A stretch of DNA of 64,000 bases, taken from assembly GCA_964630775.1 (NCBI GenBank), contig CAZVYY010000018.1, positions 13,929-77,928 on the forward strand. Direction: 5' to 3'. The DNA is from Anaeroglomus sp964630775. GTDB lineage: Bacteria; Planctomycetota; Phycisphaerae; Sedimentisphaerales; Anaerohalosphaeraceae. Positions within the stretch are counted from its first letter, which is position 1, and every line of letters starts with the position of its first letter. The position numbers and the translations under genes were made by a program. Positions 17,912 to 26,140 of this stretch are shown here, piece by piece. The notes beneath the pieces were generated by a model. That model saw only the letters and a program-made list of their open reading frames with translations, was not told where the DNA came from and made no database searches.

Positions 17912-19057
17912 ATGGATTCTAAGCAGCCGAAACGATCAATCAAACATAAAACAGTTTATGATAAGATTTGCAGTGATATCTTGAAGGGTGTCTATAAGCC
18001 CGGCCAGAAGCTCCCTACAGAGAATGAACTTGCAGAGTTTTTTAAGACCTCTCGCCCGACCATCAGCAGGGCCATGCGGGATATTCAGGAAAAAGGTCTG
18101 ATTGTCCGCCATCAGGGACAGGGCACGTTTGTCAAACAGGCCAGTGTCAATCAACACAAAACCTTCGGCATTCTTGTTCATTGGCAAATTCGCCCTCATA
18201 CTGACACCATGACCACCATTTTCGGCATGATGGTCCCGGAAATACTGAAGGTGACCAGTCAGCATGGCTATTCGCTGCTTCTGAACGATATACCGGAGTA
18301 TAAAGACACAGATTATATTGAATATTCCAAGAAAATCGCTCAACGACTGATTGATTCGCATGTGGCCGGGGTCTTTTTTACGCCTCTGGAAGTCTCGGAT
18401 AAAATGTCCATCAACGAAGAACTGGCCAATGCGTTTGACAAGGCAGGGATCGCACTGGTTTTGCTGGACCGCGACATTACCGACAGTTATCATCGCAGCA
18501 AGTATGACATAGTCGGGATCAATAACGAACAATCGTCTCTGGTGCTGACCAATCACCTGCTCAAGCTCGGCTGCAAGAAGATTGATTTCGTCTGCGGCCC
18601 AGCCCTGACGACATCCATCAATGACCGTATTCGCGGGTATCGTTCAGCCATGGAAGAACAGAACATTCATGTCCAGCCCCATCAGCTTCACAGCTTTGAC
18701 AGCAAACGCCTGCTGGAAGGCGACAGTACCGAGGGCCAGGAAATTCTTGATCTGGTCAGATCCGGAAAAACAGAGGCATTTGTCTGTGTGAATGACACCA
18801 CGGCTGCGGACATGATGCTGTATTTTCTGCGTAATGGACTCAGGGTCCCGCAGGACGTCCGAATTGTGGGGTTTGATGACCTGCCGATTAACAAACTGCT
18901 GCCCGTCCCGCTGACGACGATTCGCCAGCCGGCCGAGGCACTGGCGCATGAATCCGTCCGCACGATGATTGACCGAATCGAACACAGCCAGATGCCCGCA
19001 CGCGATATCATGGTCAAGACCGAACTGATTATCCGGCAGTCCTGCGGCAGTGAATGA
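17912..19057 (+). CDS. GntR-type HTH regulator with LacI/periplasmic-binding-like sensor
   Basis: A 381-residue repressor-like protein. The N-terminal winged helix (about 12-80) has QKLPTENELAEFFKTSRPTI and ends GTFVKQ, typical of GntR. The remaining 300 residues form a LacI-type type-1 binding fold (GVFFTPLE, VGINNEQSSLVLTNHLLKLG, FVCVNDTTAADMM, IVGFDDLPINKLL, TTIRQPAEALAHESV). This AraR-like architecture normally senses a sugar. It diverges from the secreted CBM6-like protein gene, its likely target. The SD GGGAG is 9 bases before ATG 17912. Confidence 0.9.
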   Translation: MDSKQPKRSIKHKTVYDKICSDILKGVYKPGQKLPTENELAEFFKTSRPTISRAMRDIQEKGLIVRHQGQGTFVKQASVNQHKTFGILVHWQIRPHTDTMTTIFGMMVPEILKVTSQHGYSLLLNDIPEYKDTDYIEYSKKIAQRLIDSHVAGVFFTPLEVSDKMSINEELANAFDKAGIALVLLDRDITDSYHRSKYDIVGINNEQSSLVLTNHLLKLGCKKIDFVCGPALTTSINDRIRGYRSAMEEQNIHVQPHQLHSFDSKRLLEGDSTEGQEILDLVRSGKTEAFVCVNDTTAADMMLYFLRNGLRVPQDVRIVGFDDLPINKLLPVPLTTIRQPAEALAHESVRTMIDRIEHSQMPARDIMVKTELIIRQSCGSE

Positions 19058-19184
19058 GTGCGGAGTCAGCATAATACTATTAAATCAGGCGGCAAATGAC
19101 GCTATCATGCTCTTTTGATTTTCCCGTTGACGGCATGCGTTCTCGGTGCTATCCTGAGGCTGTTCTTTAACAATCCAGTAAGTG

Positions 19185-19342
19185 TTACACGTCAAGGGAA
19201 TGCGGTGAAAATCCGCAACGGTCGCGCCGCTGTGATCGTTCGTCCCGGCTTTGACCGGGAGCCCGGCAGCCTGTGCCACTATCCTAACAGATGGGAAGGC
19301 GCTGTCCGGCAGAACGACAGTCAGAATATCTTTGCGTGTGAA
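19185..19342 (+). promoter_or_regulatory. Cobalamin riboswitch
   Basis: The conserved core is present in order: GGGAATGCGGTGAAAATC, CGCAACGGTCGCGCCGCTGTGA, a variable stem CCCGGCTTTGACCGGGAGCC, then GCCACT and GGGAAGGCG. Closing-stem strands TTACACG (19185) and CGTGTGAA (19335) flank it. It binds adenosyl- or another cobalamin and normally switches expression off. A strong terminator follows 90 bases later and the next gene encodes a PEP-CTERM protein. The minus-strand ORF across it is a shadow. Confidence 0.93.
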
Positions 19343-19432
19343 AAATCCATAGTTGTGTTCTCGCGTCAAGGACAGCAATGAATCGATATTTTCCCGCTTT
19401 ATCAAACCGCGGGGATACCGCTGAAATTCATT

Positions 19433-19470
19433 AAAACCGTTGTTCTCTGCATAAGAACAGCGGTTTTTTT
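19433..19470 (+). terminator. Rho-independent terminator downstream of the cobalamin riboswitch
   Basis: AAAACCGTTGTTCT pairs with AGAACAGCGGTTTT (14 bp including one T-G) around loop CTGCATA, followed by a T run. Its position suggests the expression platform: premature termination when cobalamin is bound. Alternatively it ends a short attenuated transcript before a separate downstream promoter. Confidence 0.85.
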
Positions 19471-19551
19471 ATTTTATCGGTACGACCCGGTTTCAAAATC
19501 GGAATGATGACCCTTTTCATGACCACGGAACACTATGACTGAATAACAAAA

Positions 19552-19598
19552 GGCGCCGGCAGTTGTAGTGCCGACGCCCCGAAGAAACCCGAGGGTTT
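19552..19598 (+). other. Second structured leader upstream of the PEP-CTERM gene
   Basis: Two adjacent hairpins: GGCG-C-CGGCA with TGCCG-A-CGCC (19552-19561 with 19569-19578), then AAACCC/GGGTTT with a 2-base loop (19585-19598). About 180 bases separate them from the start codon. They match no riboswitch class that I recognise. An mRNA leader specific to PEP-CTERM genes is one possibility. Confidence 0.45.
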
Positions 19599-19782
19599 CC
19601 CCAACCTCATTTCATTGTACCAAATCCTCGTGAGTTTTCAAGACGACAGAGTCGGTCTGTCTGCATCGGGGCAAGGAGGTTAAACTATACGGCGACGGAA
19701 AGGAGTTTGCTCGGCATCCCCTACGACAGTGTATTTCCAATGGTATCAAGCTAAAACGTAATCTAACTATTTGAGGAGACTC

Positions 19783-20541
19783 ATGATGAAAAATCTATTT
19801 TGTGTTTTAAGCATATTGATTGTCGGCAGCCTGTCAACGGCTACCCCTTATCTTTTTCAAAATGCCTGGATTGAAGTGGACGCCTGGGCAGGCAGCGGCG
19901 CCAATGAAACCCTCCTGGTGGTGGACTGGAATTTTATGGGCGGGCCGTATCAAACCGAATCCCACGCCTTTGGCTTTCGCTGGGACGGCACGGCGTATGA
20001 ATCCGACATGCTGAATGCACTTCACGACGCCGGCATTTTTACCGTAACCTCCGGTTATGGCGGCGCCTTTCTGTACAACATTGCCTACTTTGACGGTACG
20101 GATACTCACTTCCATACCGAAGAAGGCAGTTGGAATCTGGCCAGCACCTCCGATCCGTATGCCCTGTGGGGCGCCATGAGCAGTGACTGGACAAAACTGG
20201 GACAGTGGGATGCCAATATGGCCGGCTATAACGAACAATTGCTTCAGAACGGATACCTGCATGGAATTAATGCGATATTATGGTTCGGCAGCTATCCCGA
20301 CGGGAAAACCTGGGATGATTACCCGCTGAATGTGCCGTTTGCAAACATCCCGGAGCCGGCGACCCTGCTGCTGCTGGGCCTGGGCGGGCTGCTGACGAGA
20401 AAAAAAACGTTAAATAACCAGCAACGCCGCGGGCCTGCACACCAGGTCCGCGGCATTCGTTTTCGGAGACCATATGAAATCTCTTGCTTTATTCGCGGGT
20501 TTTGCGGTTTTACTACTGCCCCTCTCTGTTTGTCAGGCTGA
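19783..20541 (+). CDS. PEP-CTERM surface protein under cobalamin riboswitch; 3' end probably frameshifted
   Basis: The signal peptide MMKNLFCVLSILIVGSLSTA is followed by a ~180-residue domain (SHAFGFRWDGTAYESDMLNAL; FDGTDTHFHTEEGSWNL) and a PEP-CTERM tail IPEPATLLLLGLGGLLTRKK. The tail directs exosortase-type sorting to the surface; no exosortase gene is in the window. After RKK the frame runs on through a strong hairpin (20426-20454) into the next gene, adding about 40 residues unlike any PEP-CTERM protein. The tail is encoded over a run of eight A; a one-base change there would end the protein at TAA 20415-20417. The SD GAGGAG precedes ATG 19783. The riboswitch suggests a role in B12 acquisition (inference). 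Confidence 0.82.
   Translation: MMKNLFCVLSILIVGSLSTATPYLFQNAWIEVDAWAGSGANETLLVVDWNFMGGPYQTESHAFGFRWDGTAYESDMLNALHDAGIFTVTSGYGGAFLYNIAYFDGTDTHFHTEEGSWNLASTSDPYALWGAMSSDWTKLGQWDANMAGYNEQLLQNGYLHGINAILWFGSYPDGKTWDDYPLNVPFANIPEPATLLLLGLGGLLTRKKTLNNQQRRGPAHQVRGIRFRRPYEISCFIRGFCGFTTAPLCLSG
20426..20454 (+). terminator. Strong intergenic hairpin after the PEP-CTERM gene
   Basis: GCCGCGGGCCTG pairs with CAGGTCCGCGGC (12 bp, one G-T) around CACAC, followed by a short T-rich stretch. It probably reduces read-through to the next gene or stabilises the upstream mRNA. Confidence 0.6.
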
Positions 20542-21580
20542 TGGATATGCCAATTATGTCTATGATGCCAACGATTTTGCCGTGGAGATAATTGACTATT
20601 ATCCGGTTGGGACCGCAAAAGACTGGCTGTCCGGCCAGACGTTCAACAATCCCTATAACGCTCTTGGTCGGCCAACGGTCGATACCACCGGCGACGACTG
20701 GTACATCCCTGAAGACAAGCCGGTGCCGGTGAATCCAATCTATCCGGCTTTTCGTGCACACGAACTGACATTTCTGGGCGAAAAGGGATATCTTATTCTG
20801 GCATTTAACCATCCGGTTCGAGATGACCTGAACAATCCCTACGGTATCGACTTTATCGTCTTCGGCAACTCATTTCAAGTCATCGGAGGCGGTGCCGGTT
20901 GGAGCAATGGAAATCCGGAGCTAACCACCGTAGGCCCTTCAGGCTTCACGGAACCGGGAATTGTTTCCGTCAGCCAGGATGGCCAGACATGGTACAGCTT
21001 CACCACCGATCCCGGATTTATGGCAGGCCATGCAAATTTTATCCGGCTCAGCAGTCATTACCCCGACGGCCCCTTCTGTGATGCGTTTGCTCCCACGCTC
21101 GGACGGGTGTATGACCCTAATCATGCAGACCCTGATCTGGGCCTATGGAACCTGTGGTGGGGCAAGCCGACTAATCCGACCTTCCCCCTGGATCCTTGTT
21201 TGTCGTTTGCCAGCTTTGACGGGTTTTCCCTGGCACAACTGTGTCGATTTTACGGCCATTCCGCCGGCGGAACAGGGTATGATATCGGCCTGTTTGAAAC
21301 GCTCCCCAGTGATCCTGAAACGGGGCTTAAATGGATTCGCTATATTCGCATCGACGACAAACCCGGCAGCGGCTCCGCGGACATCGATGCCGTCTCCGAT
21401 GTCAGCGCCTGCGGAGACTGGAAGCATCCGTTTCCGGAGGGCGACCTGAACCAGGACTGCAAAGTCAATCTGCACGACCTCCATCTGCTGGCGTTGCGAT
21501 GGGATCAATCAACACCTCTGGATAATATGCTAACTGTGGCCTATCACTGGCTGGAATGCACATGGGATTGTCAGCGATGA
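20474..21580 (+). CDS. Secreted protein with dockerin-like C-terminus, of a type seen in B12-uptake loci
   Basis: A 368-residue exported protein: signal peptide MKSLALFAGFAVLLLPLSVC, then a ~300-residue domain with landmarks NPYNALGRPTVD, YLILAFNHPVRDDLNNPYGI, DFIVFGNSF, GIVSVSQDGQTWYSF and GSADIDAVSDV. It ends in a dockerin-like module GDLNQDCKVNLHDLHLLALRW. From memory, proteins with the NPYGIDFIVFGN / VSVSQDG pattern occur as surface proteins beside B12 transporters in several phyla; I could not check this here. The B12 riboswitch upstream supports the idea. The next gene starts within its stop codon (ATGA overlap), so they are translated together. Confidence 0.82.
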   Translation: MKSLALFAGFAVLLLPLSVCQADGYANYVYDANDFAVEIIDYYPVGTAKDWLSGQTFNNPYNALGRPTVDTTGDDWYIPEDKPVPVNPIYPAFRAHELTFLGEKGYLILAFNHPVRDDLNNPYGIDFIVFGNSFQVIGGGAGWSNGNPELTTVGPSGFTEPGIVSVSQDGQTWYSFTTDPGFMAGHANFIRLSSHYPDGPFCDAFAPTLGRVYDPNHADPDLGLWNLWWGKPTNPTFPLDPCLSFASFDGFSLAQLCRFYGHSAGGTGYDIGLFETLPSDPETGLKWIRYIRIDDKPGSGSADIDAVSDVSACGDWKHPFPEGDLNQDCKVNLHDLHLLALRWDQSTPLDNMLTVAYHWLECTWDCQR

Positions 21581-22368
21581 AATTGTCAGGCCGGAATCAT
21601 GCGTTTACACTGATCGAACTGCTAACGGTGATGGCCATGATAGCCGGCCTGCTTTTGATTCTTCTGCCGTCATTACAGGCAGCCCGCCAACAGGCTCAAA
21701 GCATCTATTGCCTCAATAATCTTCGGCAGATGGCGATTGCCGCTCATCAATATGCCAATTCATATAGAGACCGTTACCCGCTGGCATATTACACGGTTAA
21801 AATCAGTCAGGTACGCTATTATTATAGTTGGGATTTTACAACCTGGAAGGACTGGGGGAAGACCCCCGCGGTGGAATGTGTTGAGCCGGGTCTGCTGTGG
21901 ATGGGCAATACTATTGAGAAAGTGCATCAGTGTCCCGCATTCAAACGGGAGGACAACTGGTTTGCAGACCCTTACACCGGTTATAATTATAACACCAGCT
22001 ATATCGGAATGAACGAGACTGTCACGCCGAACAATTCCGCCCGAACCACCGAAGTCGCCTGCCCGGGACAAACAGCTCTTTTTGGTGACGGGGAATTCAG
22101 TTCCGGTGCAAATAAGTTTATGCGGGCTCCGTTTTCCAACCCGCGCGATGCCAGCTTCAGCGACCCGGGCCGAGTCGCAGGCACACAGGGGTATCGCCAT
22201 CGCAGCAAAACCAATATCGCATTCTGCGACGGCCACGCCATGACCTGGGAGTCGCTATACAAAAATACGGATTCGATTGGTCAGCAGGTACTCACTGAGT
22301 ATAATGCCTGCAATCGCGTCCAGATTGGATTCCTTTCGCCGGACAACAGTCTGTATGACTTACAATAA
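21577..22368 (+). CDS. Type II secretion pseudopilin/DUF1559-like protein (H-x9-DG)
   Basis: A 263-residue protein with a prepilin signal HAFTLIELLTVMAMIAGLLL close to the N-terminus (basic leader MKLSGRNHA, cleavage before FTLIE, with the Glu5 equivalent), then LPSLQAARQQAQSIYCLNNLRQ. The globular part has the planctomycete H-x9-DG signature in HRSKTNIAFCDG. Pseudopilins assemble a short fibre in the periplasm or a surface pilus. ATG 21577 overlaps the upstream stop, so it belongs to the same riboswitch-led unit. It is followed closely by a convergent transporter gene. Confidence 0.88.
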   Translation: MKLSGRNHAFTLIELLTVMAMIAGLLLILLPSLQAARQQAQSIYCLNNLRQMAIAAHQYANSYRDRYPLAYYTVKISQVRYYYSWDFTTWKDWGKTPAVECVEPGLLWMGNTIEKVHQCPAFKREDNWFADPYTGYNYNTSYIGMNETVTPNNSARTTEVACPGQTALFGDGEFSSGANKFMRAPFSNPRDASFSDPGRVAGTQGYRHRSKTNIAFCDGHAMTWESLYKNTDSIGQQVLTEYNACNRVQIGFLSPDNSLYDLQ

Positions 22369-22402
22369 GCGTTTTGATTACAGGGATTGCCGGCCATACA
22401 GA

Positions 22403-24355
22403 TTACTTGTCTGCTTCTTCGCCGATATGCCGCAGCCAGATGAAATACAGACCGCTCAGCGACACCGCGAAAATGGCCAGTGTAATCCAGAACGACCGGT
22501 AGCTTTTAATCAGAAGCTGCATCGGCAGCAGGAACAGCGTAATCTGCCAGCCCAGAGCAAACGGCAAGGCCCAGACGTCCCGCTTGTGTTCCAGTGTCGT
22601 TTTAGCCCGCACCTCCGGGGCCAGCAGTTCCCGGAACGGTCCCCACAGCCCGAACGGACGGGTTGTGCGGTAGAAATGCTCCAGCACCGCGCGGTCCGTC
22701 GGCTGCGTCACATACGCCCCGATGACCGATGCGGCCAGGCCAATCGAGGCCATAACCAGCAGTTGAAGCCTTGGATCCATCGCCGGCATGAACATCCGCT
22801 GCAAAATGGCCGCCAGAATTCCAACTATCGTTCCGACGGCAAATCCGCCGCCGTTGAACCGCCACCAGTAAAACCGCAGAATCGTCGGCATCATCAGCCC
22901 CCCGCCCAGCGCCATAATAAACCAGTCCCAGATGTCGTTGATATTCTTGACCGAGTAACCAAACAGAAAACTGACCACGACCAGCCCGGCCCCAAACAGC
23001 CAGCTCACAAAAATCAGTTCGTTGTGTGTCGCTTTGGGATGAATCTGCCCCTGGTACACATCCCGCGCAAAGAACCCCACCGCCATCATCACAATTGAAC
23101 CAAAGGTGGATAGGCATGCCGCCACCAGCGCAACGATGATGATGCCCCGCAAGCCCATGGGGATGCTGTATAAAATGACCGCCGGGACAATCCGTTCCGG
23201 ATTAATCGTTCCATCAAAGCTCAGCAACTGCAATTTTGTCGCCCAGCCTTCGCCCAGCAACTGCTGCAACCCCTGCATCAAATCCGGCGAATAAGCCGCC
23301 GGGGAATGAATAATGCCGGAGATTAAATCTTCCCACTGCGGTTTGGTGACGGAGGCATAATGCACCTTTATCAGGGCCACCGCATCCGCCAGCACTGTCT
23401 GATTGGGGAACAGGTCTTTGACCATGAACAGTCCCAGGACCGCAAACGCCATCATCATCGGCCAGCGAATCATCATCAGAGACGTCCAGAAAAAGGTCAG
23501 CTTGCCGCATTCCTTATCGCTGCGGGCGCCGAAATAGCGAGGTTCGCCGCCGGTCCCCAAGCCGAAAAAGATATTCCGCAGCAGGTACGCCAGCGCAAAC
23601 GCCATCAGGTAGCGGTACTGCTCATAACCCCTGGGCATCGTCGTCAGCCAGCTGCATGACGAACTCATCCAGTCTTTCTGGCCGGTGACTTCGCAGGCCA
23701 GCGCCGCAAGCTGTTCGGGGCCGGAGATTTTCATAAACGTCATCACCGAGACCGCCACCACCGCCGTCAGAATCAAAAGCGACTGAAACAGGTCAATATA
23801 CACCACGCCGTAAAAGCCCGATATCAGGGTATAAAACGTTGCCACGCCAATCATAAGCATGGCACAGACCGGCGGCGAAAACGGAATATACAGCGACAAA
23901 AACAGCCCGGCCCCCTTGATCAGATAGGCAATCAGCCCCACCGCCGAGGCAATCGCCGCCACCGCCGCCGCCATCCGCGCAAACCGGCCGCCGAAGGTAT
24001 CCCCAAACCGGTAAATCATCCACTCGGCATTGGTCAACACCCCCGAGCGGCGATGCCACTTGCCCGTCCACAGCATCATCACCACCAGCACCAGAACCGC
24101 TCCACCGCGAAATTCAATATACAGCCCGCGCGGCCCCAGCATATACAGAAACGAAACAATAATCATCGTCCCGGTCATATCAAAGAAACTGGCCATGCCG
24201 GACACCCCCAGCGCCCACCACGGCAACTGCCGTCCCCCAATCAGGTAGTTCTCCATGCTGGCCGACGCCCGCTTCTTCAGGTACAGACTGATTCCGATCA
24301 GCCCCAAAAAATAAACCGCTATAAACGAATAGTCTCCCAAGGATAAATACTGCAT
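22403..24355 (-). CDS. Sodium:solute symporter (SSS family), long form
   Basis: A 650-residue multi-helix membrane protein of the SSS/SLC5 family. Landmarks are YLIGGRQLPWWALGVSGMAS, DMTGTM, LISGFYGVVYIDLFQSLLI and the later ALVAACLSTFGSIVMMAVGFFARDVY. It couples Na+ entry to uptake of an organic solute; the substrate is not predictable. At 650 residues it carries an extended loop (about 330-400) and extra C-terminal helices. It diverges from a secreted GH5 glycosidase gene about 610 bases away, so it may import glycan products. The SD AAAGGG precedes the start. Confidence 0.9.
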   Translation of the reverse strand: MQYLSLGDYSFIAVYFLGLIGISLYLKKRASASMENYLIGGRQLPWWALGVSGMASFFDMTGTMIIVSFLYMLGPRGLYIEFRGGAVLVLVVMMLWTGKWHRRSGVLTNAEWMIYRFGDTFGGRFARMAAAVAAIASAVGLIAYLIKGAGLFLSLYIPFSPPVCAMLMIGVATFYTLISGFYGVVYIDLFQSLLILTAVVAVSVMTFMKISGPEQLAALACEVTGQKDWMSSSCSWLTTMPRGYEQYRYLMAFALAYLLRNIFFGLGTGGEPRYFGARSDKECGKLTFFWTSLMMIRWPMMMAFAVLGLFMVKDLFPNQTVLADAVALIKVHYASVTKPQWEDLISGIIHSPAAYSPDLMQGLQQLLGEGWATKLQLLSFDGTINPERIVPAVILYSIPMGLRGIIIVALVAACLSTFGSIVMMAVGFFARDVYQGQIHPKATHNELIFVSWLFGAGLVVVSFLFGYSVKNINDIWDWFIMALGGGLMMPTILRFYWWRFNGGGFAVGTIVGILAAILQRMFMPAMDPRLQLLVMASIGLAASVIGAYVTQPTDRAVLEHFYRTTRPFGLWGPFRELLAPEVRAKTTLEHKRDVWALPFALGWQITLFLLPMQLLIKSYRSFWITLAIFAVSLSGLYFIWLRHIGEEADK

Positions 24356-24524
24356 ACAATCCCTTTATTCTTTGACTTCGTTTCAGGTTCCGCCCGCGGG
24401 GGCAGTATCATGGCGGCTCTCATCGATGCCGGTTGTCTTATCGCTTTTATACGGATCCTACTTGAAATTTCCCGTTCCGTCGCGGCTAAAGAGCTATCAG
24501 CCGCCAGCTTCCAGCACTATCTCT

Positions 24525-24620
24525 ATCACCGCGGCTGCGGAGGGTAACGTGACCCCGTGAACACACGCGGCATAAAAGCGGCCTATGGCCGTCACGGAAT
24601 AATCATACCTGTTGGGTATA
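24525..24620 (+). repeat. Conserved 96-nt noncoding element, copy A
   Basis: It aligns without gaps to 57397-57492 (minus strand), with 79 of 96 positions identical by hand count. It opens ATCACCGCGGCTGC and ends TACCTGTTGGGTATA. Two hairpins are possible: CGTG/CACG, extended by CC/GG, and CGGCC-TAT-GGCCG. Differences are not spaced in threes, so coding conservation is unlikely. Both copies lie upstream of, and on the same strand as, a secreted glycan-active protein gene (here GH5, 346 bases on). The rest of gap 24356-24966 shows only a possible TATAAT at 24898. Confidence 0.6.
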
Positions 24621-24966
24621 TCATTTTCTGACCATTGCAATCAAAGCCGGCTGCCGGAAGCCTTGTCTATGATCGATCAGGCCAAAAACTCCAACGTTAC
24701 ATTTCCCCGATTAACCTAAATATGCTTTTACAATATATTATTATATGAAAATATTTGTATCTGATATGCATTTGTATATTTTTAACAAGACCTTTGCAAG
24801 ACAAAAAATCGACTCTTATCGTTTTCCGATATTTGCCTATCTGATTTCAAATCATATCCCTGTTTTTTGTATGTTACTTTCCTGACCTGCGAGGCGTTAT
24901 AATTAAAGAATACAGAAATCCAGCGTGACGTCCGATAACGAGGCCATAGAACCAGGGAGAATCGAT

Positions 24967-26019
24967 ATGAGCAAAACCAGAACCATCGCGTTATCAGTAC
25001 TGATAACTCTCTTTTTGTGCTCAACTTACAGCTATTCGGCTGAACTGCCTGACGCCTCATGGGACAACTTGCCCCGCTGGAGAGGCTTCAATCTGCTCAA
25101 TAAGTTCATGAAAAACTGGCAGGAAAAACCCTTTGAGGAAGACGATTTTCGCTGGATTTCAGAGATGGGCTTCAACTTTGTTCGTCTTCCGATGGATTAT
25201 CGCCAATGGGTTGTGGACAATGATTGGACAAAACTAAACGAGAATGTCCTCAAAGAAATTGACCAGGCTGTTGCATGGGGGCAGCAATACAACATCCATG
25301 TGTGCATCAACTTTCATCGCGCCCCCGGCTATACCGTCGCCAATCCACCAGAAGCCAAAAGCCTTTGGACGGACCCGGAGGCCCAGAAGGTCTGTGCCAT
25401 GCATTGGGCCGTGTTTGCAAAACGCTACAAAAGCATTCCCAATAAGAATTTAAGTTTTAACCTGCTCAATGAGCCTGCCCATGTTGATCCCAATACTCAC
25501 GCCGCCGTCATCCGTATTCTCGTGGACGCCATCCGCAAAGAAGACCCCAGGCGTCTGATTATCATTGACGGCCTTGACTGGGGCAGCAACCCCTGCAAAG
25601 AGCTGGTCGATCTCAAAATTGCCCAGGCCACACGCGGTTATCAGCCGATGACTCTGACGCATTACAAGGCGGATTGGGTGGATTCCAAATACTGGTCTCT
25701 GCCCGTCTGGCCGCAAAAAGATATGGACGGTTCTACCCTCTGGCTGCGGCATGTCAAACCCTGGGCGGATTTCAAGGCCACCGGCATAGGGGCGATGGTT
25801 GGCGAATGGGGTTCTTTCAATAAAACCCCGCACGAGGTCACGTTAAGCTGGATGGAGGATTGTCTGAAAAACTACCGTAAAGCCAATCTGGGTTGGGCCT
25901 TATGGAATTTCCGCGGATCCTTCGGCATCCTCGACAGCGGACGGGACGATGTCCAATATGAGGACTTTCACGGTCACAAACTCGACCGAAAAATGCTGGA
26001 ACTTCTTCAGAGATACTAA
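24967..26019 (+). CDS. Secreted glycoside hydrolase family 5 (endoglucanase/mannanase-like)
   Basis: A 350-residue exported enzyme. Signal peptide MSKTRTIALSVLITLFLCSTYSYSA, then a GH5 TIM barrel: RWRGFNLLNKF, GFNFVRLPMDYRQW, HVCINFHRAPGYTV, acid/base Glu in FNLLNEPA, and nucleophile Glu in GAMVGEWGSF, ending GWALWNFRGSFGIL. GH5 enzymes retain configuration while cleaving beta-1,4-glucans, mannans or related polymers; the subfamily is not certain. ATG 24967 has AGGGAGA upstream; an upstream ATG at 24925 lacks an SD. A terminator follows. Confidence 0.92.
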   Translation: MSKTRTIALSVLITLFLCSTYSYSAELPDASWDNLPRWRGFNLLNKFMKNWQEKPFEEDDFRWISEMGFNFVRLPMDYRQWVVDNDWTKLNENVLKEIDQAVAWGQQYNIHVCINFHRAPGYTVANPPEAKSLWTDPEAQKVCAMHWAVFAKRYKSIPNKNLSFNLLNEPAHVDPNTHAAVIRILVDAIRKEDPRRLIIIDGLDWGSNPCKELVDLKIAQATRGYQPMTLTHYKADWVDSKYWSLPVWPQKDMDGSTLWLRHVKPWADFKATGIGAMVGEWGSFNKTPHEVTLSWMEDCLKNYRKANLGWALWNFRGSFGILDSGRDDVQYEDFHGHKLDRKMLELLQRY

Positions 26020-26050
26020 GTCACACTCAAGAACAATCCCTGTTGCACAA

Positions 26051-26095
26051 ACCCGGCTTTCATGCTATCGTGGCACCTGAAAGCCGGTTCTTTTA
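26051..26095 (+). terminator. Rho-independent terminator after the GH5 gene
   Basis: CCGGCTTTC pairs with GAAAGCCGG across about 17 bases, followed by TTCTTTTAT. Confidence 0.75.
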
Positions 26096-26140
26096 TATCC
26101 GGATTCACGACAAACATAACTGCTTGCAGGTGCCATAGAT

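Noticed and set aside
19085..19405. 106-codon ORF on the minus strand
   Set aside because: It lies across the cobalamin riboswitch, whose conserved core explains the sequence; no protein motif.
19545..19782. Cyclic-di-GMP (GEMM) riboswitch
   Set aside because: The conserved GEMM core sequence is not present; only generic hairpins are.
24372..24560. 62-codon ORF ending ITAAAEGNVTP beside element copy A
   Set aside because: Copy B has a similar short ending in one frame, but substitutions between the copies are not codon-spaced and the upstream sequences do not match.
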